Assembly: GCA_002914845.1 (NCBI GenBank)
Contig: JXTC01000048.1
Location: 141,758-205,757 of the forward strand
Source of the DNA: Trema orientale
Taxonomy: Eukaryota; Streptophyta; Magnoliopsida; Rosales; Cannabaceae
Reading direction: 5' to 3'
Length of the DNA: 64,000 nucleotides
This document shows, piece by piece, positions 15,119 through 28,542 of the stretch. A program made the translations under genes and the position numbers. The first letter of the stretch is position 1. Every line of letters begins with the position of its first letter. The notes under the pieces were generated by a model that ran no database searches, was not told where the DNA came from, and saw only the letters and a program-made list of their open reading frames with translations.

Positions 15119-18100
15119 GGTTTTTAAGAGTTTTACAATAGAAAGGAAAAAAATTACAAATATACAATGAATTTCATTAATCAATCCCTATACGGCATGC
15201 GGTTGTCAATTTTAAAAAGAAAATTGAAAAAATTTTGTAACAACATTTATAATGTAAGAGATCAAAAAGAACAGTTGCCTCATACCCATTGGTTTGGCAT
15301 CTATTACTTCTTTTTTCAAAATCAGCGTCTCAAATCTCCTGAATCTCTCTCTCTTTTTTCCAATTTAATTTTTTTATTTTTCTCATTCATTTCTCTTTTG
15401 TTTCTTCTTTTTGTGTTCTTTTTTTTTCATTCATTTTTTTTAGAAGAACAGACACTATTACGCTAAAGAAAAGGATACTTAACCCTATTCTCTTTTTTTT
15501 TCTTTCTTTATAGGGATAAAGGACATACTCTTTCTTTCTTTTTTTTTTCCCCTTCTTATTAATGTTTCCTTAGAGAATTAAAGCATTGTTTTTATTTTTC
15601 TTTAATTTTAAGAACTCAAAAAACATCTTTTTTTTTTCTTTTTCATTCTACTTTTTGAAATAATATTTTTCTCATTATTTTCACAGAAAGTGAGAAGCTA
15701 TACCAATAATATTTTTCTAAGACATTATTTGTAACAAACTATCTCATCAAATAATAAGTACTTCTCAACAAATTACCTCAGCTAACAATGAGTATTTGGT
15801 AAATGGTAATTGTACTATAACTAGTAACCAATTTAGTTATTAGTTTCCAAACTGGTAGCTTGTTATGAGTGCGGTGAGTGGTGGCTAATATGTTACAAAA
15901 CTAGTTATTAGGTTCAATATTAAGACTACTTAATAGAAATCAGTCTCACTCAAGTTACAAGTTGCAAATCTTGTGACTAGTAATTTATTACCATTGAGCA
16001 ATCTAGTTATTAGTTTACACGCTAGTGATTGGTAACAAGTCTAGTTACTGGTTTTAAAATTTATGACTGATTACTAAAAACTAAATTTTACTATTTCTAA
16101 ATCGGTACTAAGTTGCAATACTAATGACCAATTAATGATACTTTAGTTATAGTTTCAAATGCTGGTAACTAGAAAGTGACTTTTTTTCTTCTTTTTGCTA
16201 TATTTTTTTATGAATTTTTTATTTTTATTATTACTAATACTGTTGAAAATAAGCTAACAACTAGTAATTTTTTACGTTACCATAGGTAACTAAGTATCTC
16301 ATCAAACAATAATTACTTCGTAAATTATAGTAACCATTTAGGTTACTAAATAGTAGTTACTAGTTTCTAAATTGGTAGCCATTTATAAGACTAGTTACTA
16401 GTTTTCATAGGTAACCAACAATCTGGATACTAGTTACCAAACTAATAGCTTTTTACAAGACAGATGACTAGTAGATACTAGTTCTATTTTTTATACAAAA
16501 ATAATCTAGCTACTAATTACTCTGGTTAATCTGATCACCTGTAATCAATTTGCTTACAAGTTACTGATTACTAGTTTATCTGGTTATTAGTTACTGGTTG
16601 TTAGTTGTTGGTTACTGGTTAGCAACTATGATCTGATTATCAGTTACCAATTTGGTTACTAGCTCCAAAATGATTGTTAAATTAAAGACCAATAACTAAT
16701 TATAAATCTGGATTATAGGCTAGTACCCAATCTAGTTAATAGTTTCCAGATTGGTGGCCATTTATAAAACTAGTTACTAGTCCTTATAGGTAACCAATAA
16801 TTTGGTTACTAGTTACCAAACTAATAGCTCATTACAAGACGAGTAACTAGTGGATACTAGTTCTGTTTTTTATGCCAAAAAAAAAAAAAAATCTGACTAC
16901 TGGTTATTTTGGTTAATCTGATCACCAGTAATCAATTTGGTTACTGGTTATTGATTACTGGTTAGCAGTTACCAATCTAAGTATCAGTTACTAATTTAGT
17001 TACTAGTTCCAAACTAGTTGTTAATTTAAAGAATGACTAATTATAAATCTTGAGTATCGGTTACTAATTTAGTTACTAGTTCCAATCTGGTTGTTAATTT
17101 AAAGATCAATGACTAATTATAAATCTAGATTATAGGTTAGTTCCAAACTAGTTACTAGTTACTAATAACTGTAGTTATCATTATCAAAAAAAGAAATTCA
17201 AAACTGTATTTAGAGCACTACTACCTTCTTAAAACATAACTAAGAAAAATAATAGACGTTTGTTTAGATGTGTGAACTAGCAACTATGAAACTGTGTATG
17301 CATTATATAGCTAAAACTAACTAATTCACTGAAAAATTATTCTTATTTACCAAAATATAGAGTGGAATGCATTCAATAAAGTTGTACTAAACAAATAAAT
17401 AAATTGCCAAAATAAAAATTTAATAATATACGCACAAGTTGCCATGTCCAAAACTCCAAATGAATTACTTTATCAAAAAAATCAAACACTACAATCATTA
17501 CTTATCAAAAATAATATATAAGCATAAATTAATAAATTAACCAACAAAGATTTTAATTCCGCTAACACATAATAGCTCAATTAATGAATTCAATAAACCA
17601 TGTTCAAATCCAAAGAACTCAATTCAGATCCATGATTCAAATTTTCAAGAACAATGGACATAGCACATTCTCAAACCAACCAATTACTATCCCAAAAGAT
17701 GACAAATTCAATCAAAGCAAATCAATATATATTCCTCGTTTGAATTTAGTGGCACGACACTTCATAGTATGTCACCTTCAATAGTAGCAGGCGCAACATG
17801 GGCTTGTCTATTCTCATCTATATATAATACCCTTTTCTTCTGTGTATTCAAGGTGAAAAAAAGCAAAGCACTCAATTATCTCAACAGTTATAATAGGTAT
17901 TTACAAGCACAAAAAAATAATTTCCAATAAATTATCTATCTACTTTTAAAAGATCCAATTCAATAAGGCTTCTCCAATCCTCTGTTAGAAATATTCATAT
18001 CTAGTGCCAAATTCACGAGTAAACACTTAAAAAAAGTAAACAAATTTGTCATTACCAATTAATTACATGACTTGGCTAAAGAAAAAAAAAAAGTAGAAAC

Positions 18101-18599
18101 AAAAAGAAAAAGGCAAAATATCTTTACGATTTTGCAGAGCTTCTTGATAAGAGAAAAAAATTTGCCATTATTCTAAACATTATACAAGATTTTTAAACAA
18201 GGCAAACAACTAGCTTGGTACCCATTTTTCTCCTCTCTCTGGCCTACATTCTATATGACTGACTGTGACCTAAACTTGAGATGCATCAATGGGTTCAAAT
18301 ACTAGAGTTAGTACCACAAGCTCACACTTGGACTTGTCACTTAGAAGCCCAGGAACATGAAGATGAGAATAGTCAATAAAGGATAACATTTTCGATAGTA
18401 CAGATAAACGAAAGATGTCAATTATATGCCTATGGGTTTCAGATCTGAGCGAGATAAAGAGAACAAGAGAAAGGAAAGTTTACTTTATATTTAATTAAGT
18501 GGTATGTTTCTAAAAAGTACCGTATAAAACTTTTTAGAATAGGTGCCATCCGTATATTTGATATATTTTTCTTAAAATACCATGTATTCCCTAATTTCT
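15119..18599. mobile_element. Second copy of the GTAAC-rich Mutator-like family, inverted
   Basis: The right end, reverse-complemented, reads AATTAGGGAATACATGG and later CAAATATACGG and TACGGTACTTTTTAGAAA. It aligns with the left end of the element at 3613. The left end (about 15119) reads TTTTTAAGAGTTTTACAATA and then TTACAAATATAC, matching the other end of that element. The interior (about 15780-17170) is again an array of GTTACTAGTTAC variants. Homopolymer and AT-rich DNA at the edges hides any target duplication. A Phe-rich frame at 15167-15466 is low-complexity translation. The stretch 17200-18480 shows nothing I recognise. Confidence 0.6.
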
Positions 18600-19030
18600 A
18601 GATGGGTTGATTGTTTTGAAAACTTCAAGATTGATTTAAAAAAAATATCACTTTTTAAAAGTTCTATTTTTCATTTAGAAAAATACTATTTTTTTTTAAA
18701 ATTGATATTTCATTTTTCTTCAAACTTGGTATTTTTTTGATGTATTTGAGGTAACCAGTTACGTTACTTATGGTAACCAATCCAGTTATTTGAAGTAACT
18801 GATCAAGTTACCTCAGGTAACTCGACTAGTTACCTTAAGTATCTCATCAATTAATAAAAAATAATATTTTTCTAAATACTTTTAAAAGTAGTATTTTTCT
18901 AAATACTTTTAAAAGTGATATTTTTATAATTAAATCTGGGATTTTTTGAAACAATTTCAAATTCCGAAATTTTTTAATTTTTTTTTTTGAAAAATTACCA
19001 TAAAAATCAAATTTCCTCATGTTTCTTCGG
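18600..19030. mobile_element. Short fragment of the GTAAC-rich repeat family
   Basis: Contains GAGGTAACCAGTTACGTTAC, AGGTAACTCGACTAGTTACC and duplicated TTTTTCTAAATACTTTTAAA units, flanked by inverted AAAATA-type sequence. This is the same motif as in the larger elements at 3613 and 15119, but much shorter. The boundaries are not resolved. Confidence 0.45.
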
Positions 19031-19387
19031 AAAAAAAAATTTGTTGAGAGTCATTTGGACTCGATTGACATTTTTTTAGTAGTGTTTTGAAAAATAACCT
19101 TTCTAATTGTACTATAGTATTTTATGATGGGAGTCACATAATTTGTGACTCTAAAATTGACTTTTTTTAAGGACTAATCAATAGTCATACATTGTGTGTG
19201 TGTCTTTTATCACACAAAAGTCACATAACACTGAAACGTTATTAGAAAAGTTATTTTTCAAAATACTCCTAAAAAAGTCATTTTAGTTCAATTATTACCA
19301 TTTATGTCAATTTCGCTCAATTGTTTAGTTTCATAATAGTTTTTATTGTAAAATTCTAAATCTATTCCCAATTTTTTATTTTGCTAA

Positions 19388-20769
19388 CTAGTTGAGATTT
19401 GAAATCATAATAGGGCTAATTTTGATTAAACAAAATGCTATTGCAACAGTCGGAATTTTAGTATCAAGACTACCTATTGCAATAATAAAGGTCGCATAAA
19501 TAGCTTCTCCTTGCAACATATAGAGTTCTTGTTTTAAAGTACCCTTCAAAACTTCCATTACACCCTTCAACACTTTCAGCACATCATCCTCATATCTATA
19601 AGAATATCCATTTGAATCAAGCATACCAAGAGAAACAAAATTTCTTCTTAGTCTTTGTACCAATTTGACATTCTCCAGTATTTTGTAAGAGCTATCCCGC
19701 ATTTGGAATTTTACTAAGCCAATCTCAGTAACTTCACAAGCATTATTGTTCTGCAAAAGAACTTTTCTATCATTCAACTTTCGAAAATCATTTATCCAAT
19801 CATGCCTTGGAGTTATATGATAGGTACAACAAGAGTCCATGACCCAATCTTGCCTTGGAGTTATATGATAGGTACAACAAGAGTCCATGACCCAATCTTC
19901 ATGAGAATCTTAATATGAAAGAGTAAGTACCTCAGTAGAGTCATAACCATCTGAGAGATTAGCTTTATCAATTCGATCTTAAATGTGTTCCTATTTTTCT
20001 TCCTATCAAAACAAAATCTCCTGATATGTCCATCTTTATGACAATGCCAATACGTCCTTCTACCTTCGATTGTGATATTAACTTCCCTCTTCTTTTAGAT
20101 TGATCTTTTTTTAAAAAAAAAAATCTGCTACGAACTTGTAGATCCTCACCATTGGATCATTTTTCAATCTTGATTTTAAGATTCCATGTCAAATGCTCTA
20201 AGAATATCATTAAGAGAAAGTGATTACCTACCATACTTGATAGCAGACTTTAAATCTTTGTAAAAATTAGGTAATGAATTCAAAATAATGATAGCTTGAT
20301 TTTCATTATTAATCTTTTCATCAATATTAGCCAAACTTACAATAATCCATGTTATTTTTCAATGATTTTATAGGATCCATCTTAAAACTAAATAATTGTT
20401 CCTTAAGATATATTTTGTTCGAAAGAGTTTTAGTCAAATAGAGAGAATCAAGTAGACTAGACCTTTGCAAATGTGTCTTGTTCATCGATTTGTCTCAGTA
20501 CATTATCAACCAATTTCAAGATCAGTAGGCCACCTCATTCCCTAATGGCTTTATGGTTTCTGAAAAAGTAGAGCTATACATAAGAGCCTTTCCACACTTT
20601 TGCTAGACAAGTGCAACCTTCATCATCTTCTTCAACGTGTTGAAATCACCCTTTCTATTGACTTTTCGGTCTTTATCTTCGAAGTCCCCATATTCTAATA
20701 ATGATCTTGAAATCAGTAACTTCAGCTTGGATTGATCTTTGAGTCTCAGAACCCAGTTTTGATACCACT
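19388..20769 (-). pseudogene. Truncated Ty1/Copia gag-pol fragment
   Basis: On the minus strand, just inside the LTR, lies a primer-binding-site-like TGGTATCAAAAC (about 20768-20757), complementary to initiator tRNA-Met as in Copia elements. A degenerate gag region follows, then a zinc knuckle YWHCHKDGHIRRFC (about 20062-20020) whose first Cys has become Tyr. An intact frame of about 166 residues (19888-19388) covers the start of the protease and GAG-pre-integrase region: DSCCTYHITPR, FVSLGMLDSNGYSY, LKVLKG. The canonical protease motif D-S-G/A is DSC here. Integrase, reverse transcriptase and RNase H are absent and no 3' LTR follows, so the element is truncated near 19.39 kb. A 48-bp tandem duplication repeats the DSCCTYHITPR segment. 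Confidence 0.8.
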
Positions 20770-21265
20770 TGTTGGTATATACAAATCAATCATATGTACA
20801 AGAACAAGTAAAACAGAGTATAGAAAATAGTAAGAACACTCGAGATACTTGGTTTCAATTTTCAATGTGAAAACTGTGCGTTCAAGATAGGAACAGTCAT
20901 CCCCAGTCGAATCCACTATCAACTAAAAAAATTACGCCGTCAATACTCTCAAATTATAGAGTTAGATTGACTATTTACAAGCCTCTATATCGAACAAACC
21001 GAATCTCACAACTCTCATAATATAACCAGTATTACAACGACATTGTGATATAATTTCTTCAACTCACATTACAACAATAAAGTAATACTACTTATTTATA
21101 CTGATCCATTCTCATGATACTTATAGCCTATAATTGAGGACTTGTTGATATGTCATCAAGATTATTGATAGCCGCTAAACTGTAGTCCTAACTAACTCAT
21201 AACTAACTTGCAGACTTTAACTATCTTAACTAACTTAACCAAATTAATTATTATAAATGTCAACA
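20770..21265 (-). mobile_element. 5' LTR of the truncated Copia element
   Basis: A 496-bp segment bounded by TGTTGG (20770) and CAACA (21265). It thus has TG..CA termini on either strand and lies directly next to the primer-binding site. On the minus strand it begins TGTTGACATTTATAA. No second LTR copy was found in the window, so insertion age cannot be estimated from LTR divergence. Confidence 0.75.
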
Positions 21266-22940
21266 GAAGAGATCCTAAAGACATCTCTCTCGGTGGAATG
21301 GAAATACAGAGATATAGGAGTCAGTAAAGAAAAAGAAAAAGTTTTCATAGTAATAGCTATACAAATTGACTCCATTCATTGGCGCTTATATATTATAGAT
21401 CTATGCTTATAATCAGTCCAAATTTTTTGCATCAATATAATACATTTCTTAAGATAGCTTAGAAAGTTGCTTATGAAAAGAAAACGATCGAAAAGGGCCT
21501 TGATCAACAATATTCTTGAGAATTCTCTAAAAACTTTATTCGAATGTTGAATAAAGAAATTAATTAGCAGTACTGACTGCCAACCGCTAGCGTCTATATC
21601 TTATCGCATCACGCATCTTATATATGGCTTGACCCTATATATCTTTAATTAAATATATCTTATTTCATTTAAATTTCCCCTCTCTTTTTTCTGCAGCCTA
21701 CTTGATTTAGGTCCTTTGCTCCTAGTATATATGCACATACAATACACATTATATTATATTACATTGTCCTCTTAATGAGTTGAATGAAAGTAACATAAAC
21801 TGCTTTTTATCAAGCATAAAGCAAGAATTGATTCCTTTCTTTTTTAGTATATCATTTTATTTAATGTCTAGTAACTTATAATTGTAAGTGTATATTGTAA
21901 TTTTTCTATCTTAATGAGATTCGTTGTTCATTTTATTTAATGAATATTCTCAACTTCACATCAAAATACAATCTTTTGGCAATATTTATTTACGAGTGAT
22001 TGCAAAGGAGATTATCATTAATAATTTTTTAAAAAAAGAATTAATAATATGGAACACTTTCTTCTCCAGAACTCTCATACACGGTGCCCAATAAAGAATG
22101 AGAGGGAAAAGCCTTCCAGAACTTTTTGACGCTAATTGGAATCCTTGAAATTAAAAGCATGCATATGATATGCCCATTATATATATCCGTCCTATGGGAT
22201 AAATATTCTCGATTAAACTAGCATGCATTATATGCCGTGTCAAAAGAAATTTATTGATAAATTTTAAAACGAAAGCCTTTTAACTTTTGACTTTATAATA
22301 TATAATGATAATGAAATTATGATACTTTGTTAATTGTTAGGGTGCGGTTCACCGAAACCTCCAAATCAATGGAACCGATAATTTAACAGTTAGGTTTTGT
22401 TCATAGATAGTTGGTTTGGTTATGATTTTAGATATTTCAAAAAAAAAAAAAAACATTAATTTGATTTGGTTTGTAGTTTCAACGTGTCAAGCCGTTGAAA
22501 TCAAACCACGATATAAACTCTTTTTTGAAATATCATTTTATATATAACTATATTTATATAATCAATTATGTGATATATTTCTTTATTGGGTGTTTATAAA
22601 ATTTATTGTATACTTCACCTCACCAATACAATGAATGTCTTGCTTTTCTGAATTCTTTTTTCTAACCGAACTTTCTTTATGTTGATTTTGCTTCGAATTT
22701 GAGATTAAAGATACTTTTTGGTTGTAACAATTTTATAACCAATTGTCTTGTTTTAATTTTTGTAGGATGAATTTTATTAATGTGTGTTCAAAACAAAATA
22801 AAATACAAATTAAAATGAAATTAAACTATGTGGTACTGATTATAGTTTCACATTAGAATTTGAAACTCAATCAAAGTAAAGTACAATAAACCAGTAGTTT
22901 AGTTTGGTTTATGGTTTTACTATAAAACTGACGAAACCAA
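21266..22940. other. Intergenic AT-rich DNA
   Basis: No gene recognised. From about 22340 the sequence has GGTGCGGTTCACC and repeated GGTTTGGTTT motifs, which suggests an older degraded MITE into which the hAT-type element at 22949 inserted. Confidence 0.4.
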
Positions 22941-23575
22941 ACCATGAATAGGGGTGGCAATTCGGGTTACGACACGACGACACGACACGAACACGACACG
23001 ATTTTTTGCGGGTTAGGGTTGAAAAAAAAAAAAGGGTGCGGGTCGGGTTCGGGTTGACCAACCTGACACGAATAAAAAAACGGGTCGGGTTCGGGTCAAC
23101 CCGCTTGACCCGCCAACAAATATATATATATAATTAAATTATAAAAATATTTTTTATTTAATTTGTTTATGACTATTATTATAGATATATTTAATTTGTA
23201 CAATGTAAGTTTTGGGATTATAAGTTATTAATTATATTTATAAATTATCCCTAATTTATTTATTTTAAAATGAGACAATAATAGCCTTAGAAAAAAAAAA
23301 TATAAGTAAAAAAATACGGGTCATAGCGGGTTGGCGGGTCAAAAACGGGTTGACAGGTCAAAATCGGGTTGTGGGTTGGATGTTATTCACCAAAGCGGGT
23401 TGTGCGGGTCGGGTTCGGGTCAACCCGTTTTAGGTGCGGGTCGGGTTAGTGTTGATGGTTTTCTGACACGACGGGTCACGGGTCGGGTTCGGGTTGACAT
23501 AATTTATATATATATTAGACTTCAACCCGACACGAACCCGACCCGTCGACACGAATTGACACCCCTAACCATGAA
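22941..23575. mobile_element. hAT-type MITE with 8-bp target duplication
   Basis: The element proper is 22949-23567 (619 bases). Terminal inverted repeats are TAGGGGTGGCAATTCG on the left and TAGGGGTGTCAATTCG on the right when reverse-complemented. A perfect 8-bp duplication ACCATGAA flanks it at 22941-22948 and 23568-23575, which is the hAT superfamily hallmark. Subterminal regions are packed with GGGTCGGGTTCGGGT and its inverse ACACGACACG. The open frame at 23331-23648 is a translation of these repeats. No transposase, so it is non-autonomous. Confidence 0.9.
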
Positions 23576-23975
23576 TACTCTTCATACTTGTTTTGAAAAG
23601 CATATGATGCATGAATCTTTGTTAATAACCACAAAAGTGCTAAACTGAACTGTAATATGATGTTCTTTCCAAAAAAAAAAAAAAAAAGAACTGTAATATG
23701 ATGTCATCTCATTTTCACTGGTACTAGCTTAGACTTACTATAACAAATACATTAATATTTTAAGGCGATTTGATTTAAATATGTAAGTGCAATCAATTTG
23801 GCTTTCGGTGTAAAAGATACACAAGAATACAAAGGTAAGAATGGAATATTATACTCCCACTTCAATGTATTTTTAGAAGAAGTTGGCCATTTTGCTTGGT
23901 GGGGGCTGCAAGGAATCTCATGTATAAACCATAAGGCCAGTATTTTTCCCGTTTACACGTTTCCCCTTTTGAATC

Positions 23976-23982
23976 TATAAAA
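23976..23982 (+). promoter_or_regulatory. TATA box of the dCTP pyrophosphatase-like gene
   Basis: TATAAAA lies 63 bases before the first ATG at 24045. It predicts a transcription start near 24008 and a short 5' leader. Confidence 0.55.
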
Positions 23983-24044
23983 GTCAGTGTTACTCCTCTA
24001 ATCTCTTCATTCAAACCTCGAGAGATCTATCACTAAAAATCAAT

Positions 24045-25511
24045 ATGGGAAGAGAAGAAGAAGAGTTAGTAGAAGAGAGAACCATGGCCACCACCATGGA
24101 GATTAGTATTAAAGATCTCTCAAAGAAGCTAGAGGAATTTGCCAAAGCCAGAGATTGGGAGAAGTACCACAGTCCCAGGAATCTACTCCTTGCAATGGTA
24201 TATAATCTAGTTTCTTTGCTAATCTTACCTCTATATTAGAAAACACTACTTTTGTGTTCCAAAAACTTTGTTTTTGTTCAGTGTTTAAAAGGGCTACTTC
24301 AAACTTATTTGTGCTATTCTAGTTGTAGTGGATATGATTATAGAGACAAGAGTTTAACTCTGTCTTTCTAATATGCATGAGAGATCTAGCTATGTTTGCT
24401 TGATATATTGAATTTCAGGTACAGTTTCCTCAATGGCCTAACTTTGTAGACCCAATTAAATTCAGTTAACCTTTATGAGAAGTACACGTGGAGTGCAAAT
24501 TTAGATAGACTAACAGAGTCATGAGGCCTAGTAACGAACTCAGAACACGAGCTGAAACTATCACTAACTCATTCATTTACATGTGTATGATTAGATTGTA
24601 CTACTTGCCATTTTTGTCATTTTTTTTGTGCTGGAATTGAAGGGTTATAGAAAAAGAGGGTGGTGTTCTTAGATATAGCTACAAAATATATTGAAGATCT
24701 TTTGTGTTATATATGCGACACATTCAAACGTACGACATATCATGAACATGGCTGAGTCTTTGTTAAGAGTTCGAGCATCTTACTACCTTACCTAAGTCAT
24801 TCGGTGTGCGTCATTTTCATCACTTAAAATGGTTTTCTGATTCTATTTTAATACGGACGTGTATAATAGCTAGGACATGTTTGGCCCTTTTCATTTATTC
24901 TTTTGCTAGAAATGACATATTTTGCTGTTCTAGTGGAACCTAATTATACAATATACCTATGGTAAGGCCAAATTGGGCAACTGGTTTGTATCCCGAGATG
25001 CCTAGCCAACGATTTGACACTAAATTTCACTAAAGGAGTTCCTATCCAATTCTGGAAGATGCGTTCCATCATCTTTACAAGACTCAAAACATATTACCAA
25101 ATTTGATTTTTGCACAGGATAGACATTTTTAATCACACCGTTCTTTACATGACACGTCGTGATAAACTATATTATATTGTAGATTATGGAAAATTCAAAC
25201 GTCACGACGCACTTATAAATCGTAAAAATGCTTTTCTTTTTTTTCCCCAATTCGTTATCATGTTTTTGATGCTTGATGTGAAGGTTGGAGAAGTAGGAGA
25301 GCTATCAGAAATATTCCAATGGAGGGGTGAGGTGGACAAGGGGTTGCCCAATTGGGAAGAATCTGATAAGGAGCATCTAGGAGAAGAACTCTCTGATGTT
25401 CTTCTTTACTTAATCAGGTTGGCTGATATATGTGGCATAGATCTTGGTGATGCTGCTTCCAAAAAGATTGTTAAGAATGCTATCAAATACCCACCTAAGC
25501 TCTCGGCCTGA
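24045..25511 (+). CDS. dCTP pyrophosphatase 1-like (MazG/all-alpha NTP-PPase)
   Basis: Predicted nucleotide pyrophosphohydrolase that would remove non-canonical or excess dNTPs, dCTP in the best-studied homologues. Two exons, 24045-24197 and 25284-25511, joined at ATG|GTT to give 126 residues. The N-terminus is an acidic extension; a second Met at residue 14 is an alternative start. The helical core begins at DLSKKLEEFAKARDWEKYH. The MazG metal-binding motifs are both present: GEVGELSE (53-60) and EELSD (85-89), followed by LLYLIRLADICGIDLG. The ending NAIKYPPKLSA matches the plant family. The 1086-base intron includes an open stretch just before exon 2, which is intronic because the preceding family sequence LLLA-M/V is supplied by exon 1. 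Catalytic residues look intact. Confidence 0.88.
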
Positions 25512-26146
25512 ACCACTCTAATTGTACCACTACATCTCCAGTTTTGCTAAGTTGAGCTTGAACTTAATAGCCTTTCATTAATGGAATCTTCATTATAAAA
25601 TTTAGAGCAAATTAAATATCCTCTAAAGCTTTTTATGTGCTTGACCAATAATGATTATTTTTGCTAAACAACTTTTGACAATGTAACTGATCATACCAAG
25701 TAAAAGATTAACCAATAATGGAGTGAAAGTAAAAATATTTCACTGAGCTTGGTATTGAATGCAAACCAATTAGTGTCTCTGGTACATGAAATTTTGGGAT
25801 CATTCATAGAGAGTTAATCCAAGATCATAATTATCAGAGACGCCCTTCAAAAGCAAATATCACTTTAGGCAATAGTATCCCTCTTCATACCAAGTAGTAA
25901 GTACCATTTAACTTAAAAGATGTTTAAAACATTCATCGAGTACTGTCATATTCTGTACTCAAAAGATCCCATAATTAATCCATCAAGCTGCTAAAACATA
26001 AGTGATGTTAGAAACACTTATTTTTATACCAAAATGCTTAGCACTAATTGATATGACAAGATTTTAAATCACATCTTATTTTAAAATGAGATTCCAATTA
26101 AAATTGCGTGGTTAATAGTTTTTTTTTTTAATTACAACAAATTAAT
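25512..26146. other. 3' UTR and intergenic DNA
   Basis: Probable 3' UTR of the pyrophosphatase-like gene followed by AT-rich DNA. No gene seen. Confidence 0.4.
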
Positions 26147-26275
26147 NNNNNNNNNNNNNNNNNNNNNNNNNNNNNNNNNNNNNNNNNNNNNNNNNNNNNN
26201 NNNNNNNNNNNNNNNNNNNNNNNNNNNNNNNNNNNNNNNNNNNNNNNNNNNNNNNNNNNNNNNNNNNNNNNNNNN
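26147..26275. other. Assembly gap (129 N)
   Basis: Unknown bases. The right flank matches part of the repeat at about 54040-54320, so the gap lies inside a member of that family. Confidence 0.95.
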
Positions 26276-26455
26276 AAAAAACCATTCCAATGGTTAACTT
26301 TTTGAATGGACCATTTGAATGGAAAAACTGAATTATTAAAACAAACACACATTCTAAAAGATTATTTGAAAAAAACTGAATTATTGAAACAAACACATAT
26401 TCAAATGGATTTTCCATTCTAATGGAATGGAATGGTTGAAACAAACAGGACCTAA
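26276..26455. mobile_element. Partial MITE adjoining the gap
   Basis: Contains ACCATTCCAATGGTTAAC, CCATTTGAATGGAAAAACTG, two ACAAACACA units and an end ACAAACAGGACC. The inverted form of these motifs makes up the repeat at 53940-54530. Only one end is visible because of the gap. Confidence 0.55.
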
Positions 26456-27421
26456 ATTATCTATGTATTCGAGCTATTGCTGAGTCCCATTGAAAACTGA
26501 CCTATTGCTGATATGGAAAAAGTGTGGGGTCCATGATGTGGTGGCAATAGATTCCCAAGAGAGATGATGTGTGCATAAGTAATATAGACGTCATATCCGA
26601 CCACACAGTTTTATCACCCAATTGTTTTTCCCGCTCATTCACTAAAAAACAGTTGGTCCCAAATTTAGCCTATTTACTTGGGATTTTTAGTACAACCTCT
26701 TCCAAATTTCCACCTGAAATTCCGGTGAGGTACAGGTTTTTAATTGACCGGCCACCGGTACGAAGATCAACAACACGCCGGACCGGGCCGTCAAAGGGAA
26801 AGAAAAAAAAGTCAAAAAGAAAAGGGCGGAAAAAAACCTTTCCTTGAAATTCGATTCCGATTCTTCATGTGTTCTTTTTTCGAATTCCACCTTCCTATTA
26901 TTTTGTCTAGATTTGAATTGTTTAGAACAATCAATAATACAATTGATAGAGTAAATATCACATCTATTGTTACACTCTTTATTTATTTATTTATTTGGCT
27001 ACAATAATCTAATTAGAGAGACCAAATTCATGGTCTTTTGGTAATGCAGGCATGCTTGGAACATTTTATAGGAGATTGACATTGCAAGACTTAGGAATAC
27101 ATATGCAGCCATCTCAACTTCTTCTTAAGGTATATATGAATTCAAAGAAAACAAAAGAAAACCCTTTTGTGATTTTTTTTCTCTCTCATAAATAACAACA
27201 TTACGCCAAAATTGACTTAAAGCTTGCAAAACTTGCTCAAATTCTTCTACCATCAAAAGGGGTTTCTTTATGTTCATTTATTTTTAGATATTCAACGTTA
27301 CTTTCTCTAATTTTTGTTTTTCATTGTTCTACACATTTTCATGATTTTCTTTGCATTGAAGCTAAAAAACAGAAGAGGTACTACGCAAATCAGCAACTTT
27401 TGTTGATCTCTCAAGCCAAAA
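26456..27421. other. Region upstream of RIC; no gene recognised
   Basis: Contains a short Arg/Lys-rich open frame at 26569-26847 with no family resemblance, and AT-rich DNA. A segment at about 27013-27045 (GAGAGACCAAATTCATGGT) recurs at about 31610-31630 next to the RIC pseudogene, which shows that the tandem duplication reached this far upstream. Confidence 0.45.
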
Positions 27422-28542
27422 ATGACCACCAAGGTGAAGGGTCTCTTGAAAGGCCTAAGATACATTTCACAGATATTTGGTACGTAAACATTAATTTCTC
27501 TGTTTGGTAGCCAAGAAAATGTCGGGAAATTTATATCATTATTGGTTATTATCTGTACATGAACACCCTTTCCTTAATTATGATTAATGAAGAAATTTTC
27601 GCAGACGAGAAAGAAGAGGAAATACAAATCGGATTTCCAACAGATGTAAAGCATGTTGCTCACATTGGTTGGGATGGCCCTTCTGCCAATGGCCCTAGCT
27701 GGGTACGCCTAAGCCATTCTCTCTAATTTCTATCTTCTACCCTTCATTTGTTTCTTGTTAATCATAATCAAATTAGTATAAACACAAGTTTTTACCGATT
27801 TCTTTCACGATCCAAATCGCGAAAATCCTCATTGTTTTTCCTCTTTAAATGTCAGAGTCTCAATCTATTATAAGTCATACATATTCTGTCTCAACCATAT
27901 TTTCCTATGTTACATTACAAAAAATGTGACTATGTGTACAGATGAACGAGTTTAGAGCCCCTTCAGATGTGTCATCCGGGCCATTGGAGCCTATTGGACA
28001 ATTATCTTCTCAAGGTTGGTTAATTTCTTTGGCCTAATGTGTTCTTTATTTTCTTGAGAAAAGATGTTGGTAGATCAATTTTCATTACTATTGTTATTGT
28101 TTCGGTTTAAGGTACTCAAGACTCCTCAACTCAAAATGAAATTCCAAGGTCAAGACGCCATCATTCGAGCAACTTAGGTTCCGAAGTGAGTTCCCCAACC
28201 AAACGAGGCTCCGACAGTGCGAAACATTCTAGGCGCCGCCGTTCCACAGCGGATGCTTCTTCGAGTTCACCGGCCAGGGATTCATCAGGGAGTGCCCGCC
28301 ATTCTCGACGGCACCAGAAGTCGAATCTTGGACCGGACTCCATTCCCTCAGACCAGCCTGCCATTCCTAAAAGCTCTCGGAGGAAGAAGGGTTCAACAGA
28401 AGCAGGGTCAACAAGGTCATCAAGATCAAAAGGCCAAAACTCTTTAACAGATATCCAATCCTTGGATCTTGGAACAGAGTCTGAAACATGGCATGAGTTG
28501 AAGAACAATGAGGGGTGTGAGGGACAAGTCAGGAGGGAATGA
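27422..28542 (+). CDS. ROP-interactive CRIB motif protein (RIC family)
   Basis: Plant-specific effector of ROP (Rho of plants) GTPases. Four exons: 27422-27479, 27605-27702, 27942-28014 and 28112-28542, joined in frame to 219 residues. The N-terminus [19 protein letters not shown] is the conserved basic start of the RIC9/10/11-like subgroup. The CRIB motif [19 protein letters not shown] (28-46) has the expected Pro31, His36, His39 and Gly41, followed by WMNEF. The remainder is Ser/Arg-rich and probably disordered ([24 protein letters not shown]), which is typical of RICs and may aid membrane association. The downstream 3' UTR is shared with the pseudogene copy near 33.1-33.3 kb. Subgroup assignment rests on memory of the family; exact orthology is uncertain. 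Confidence 0.9.
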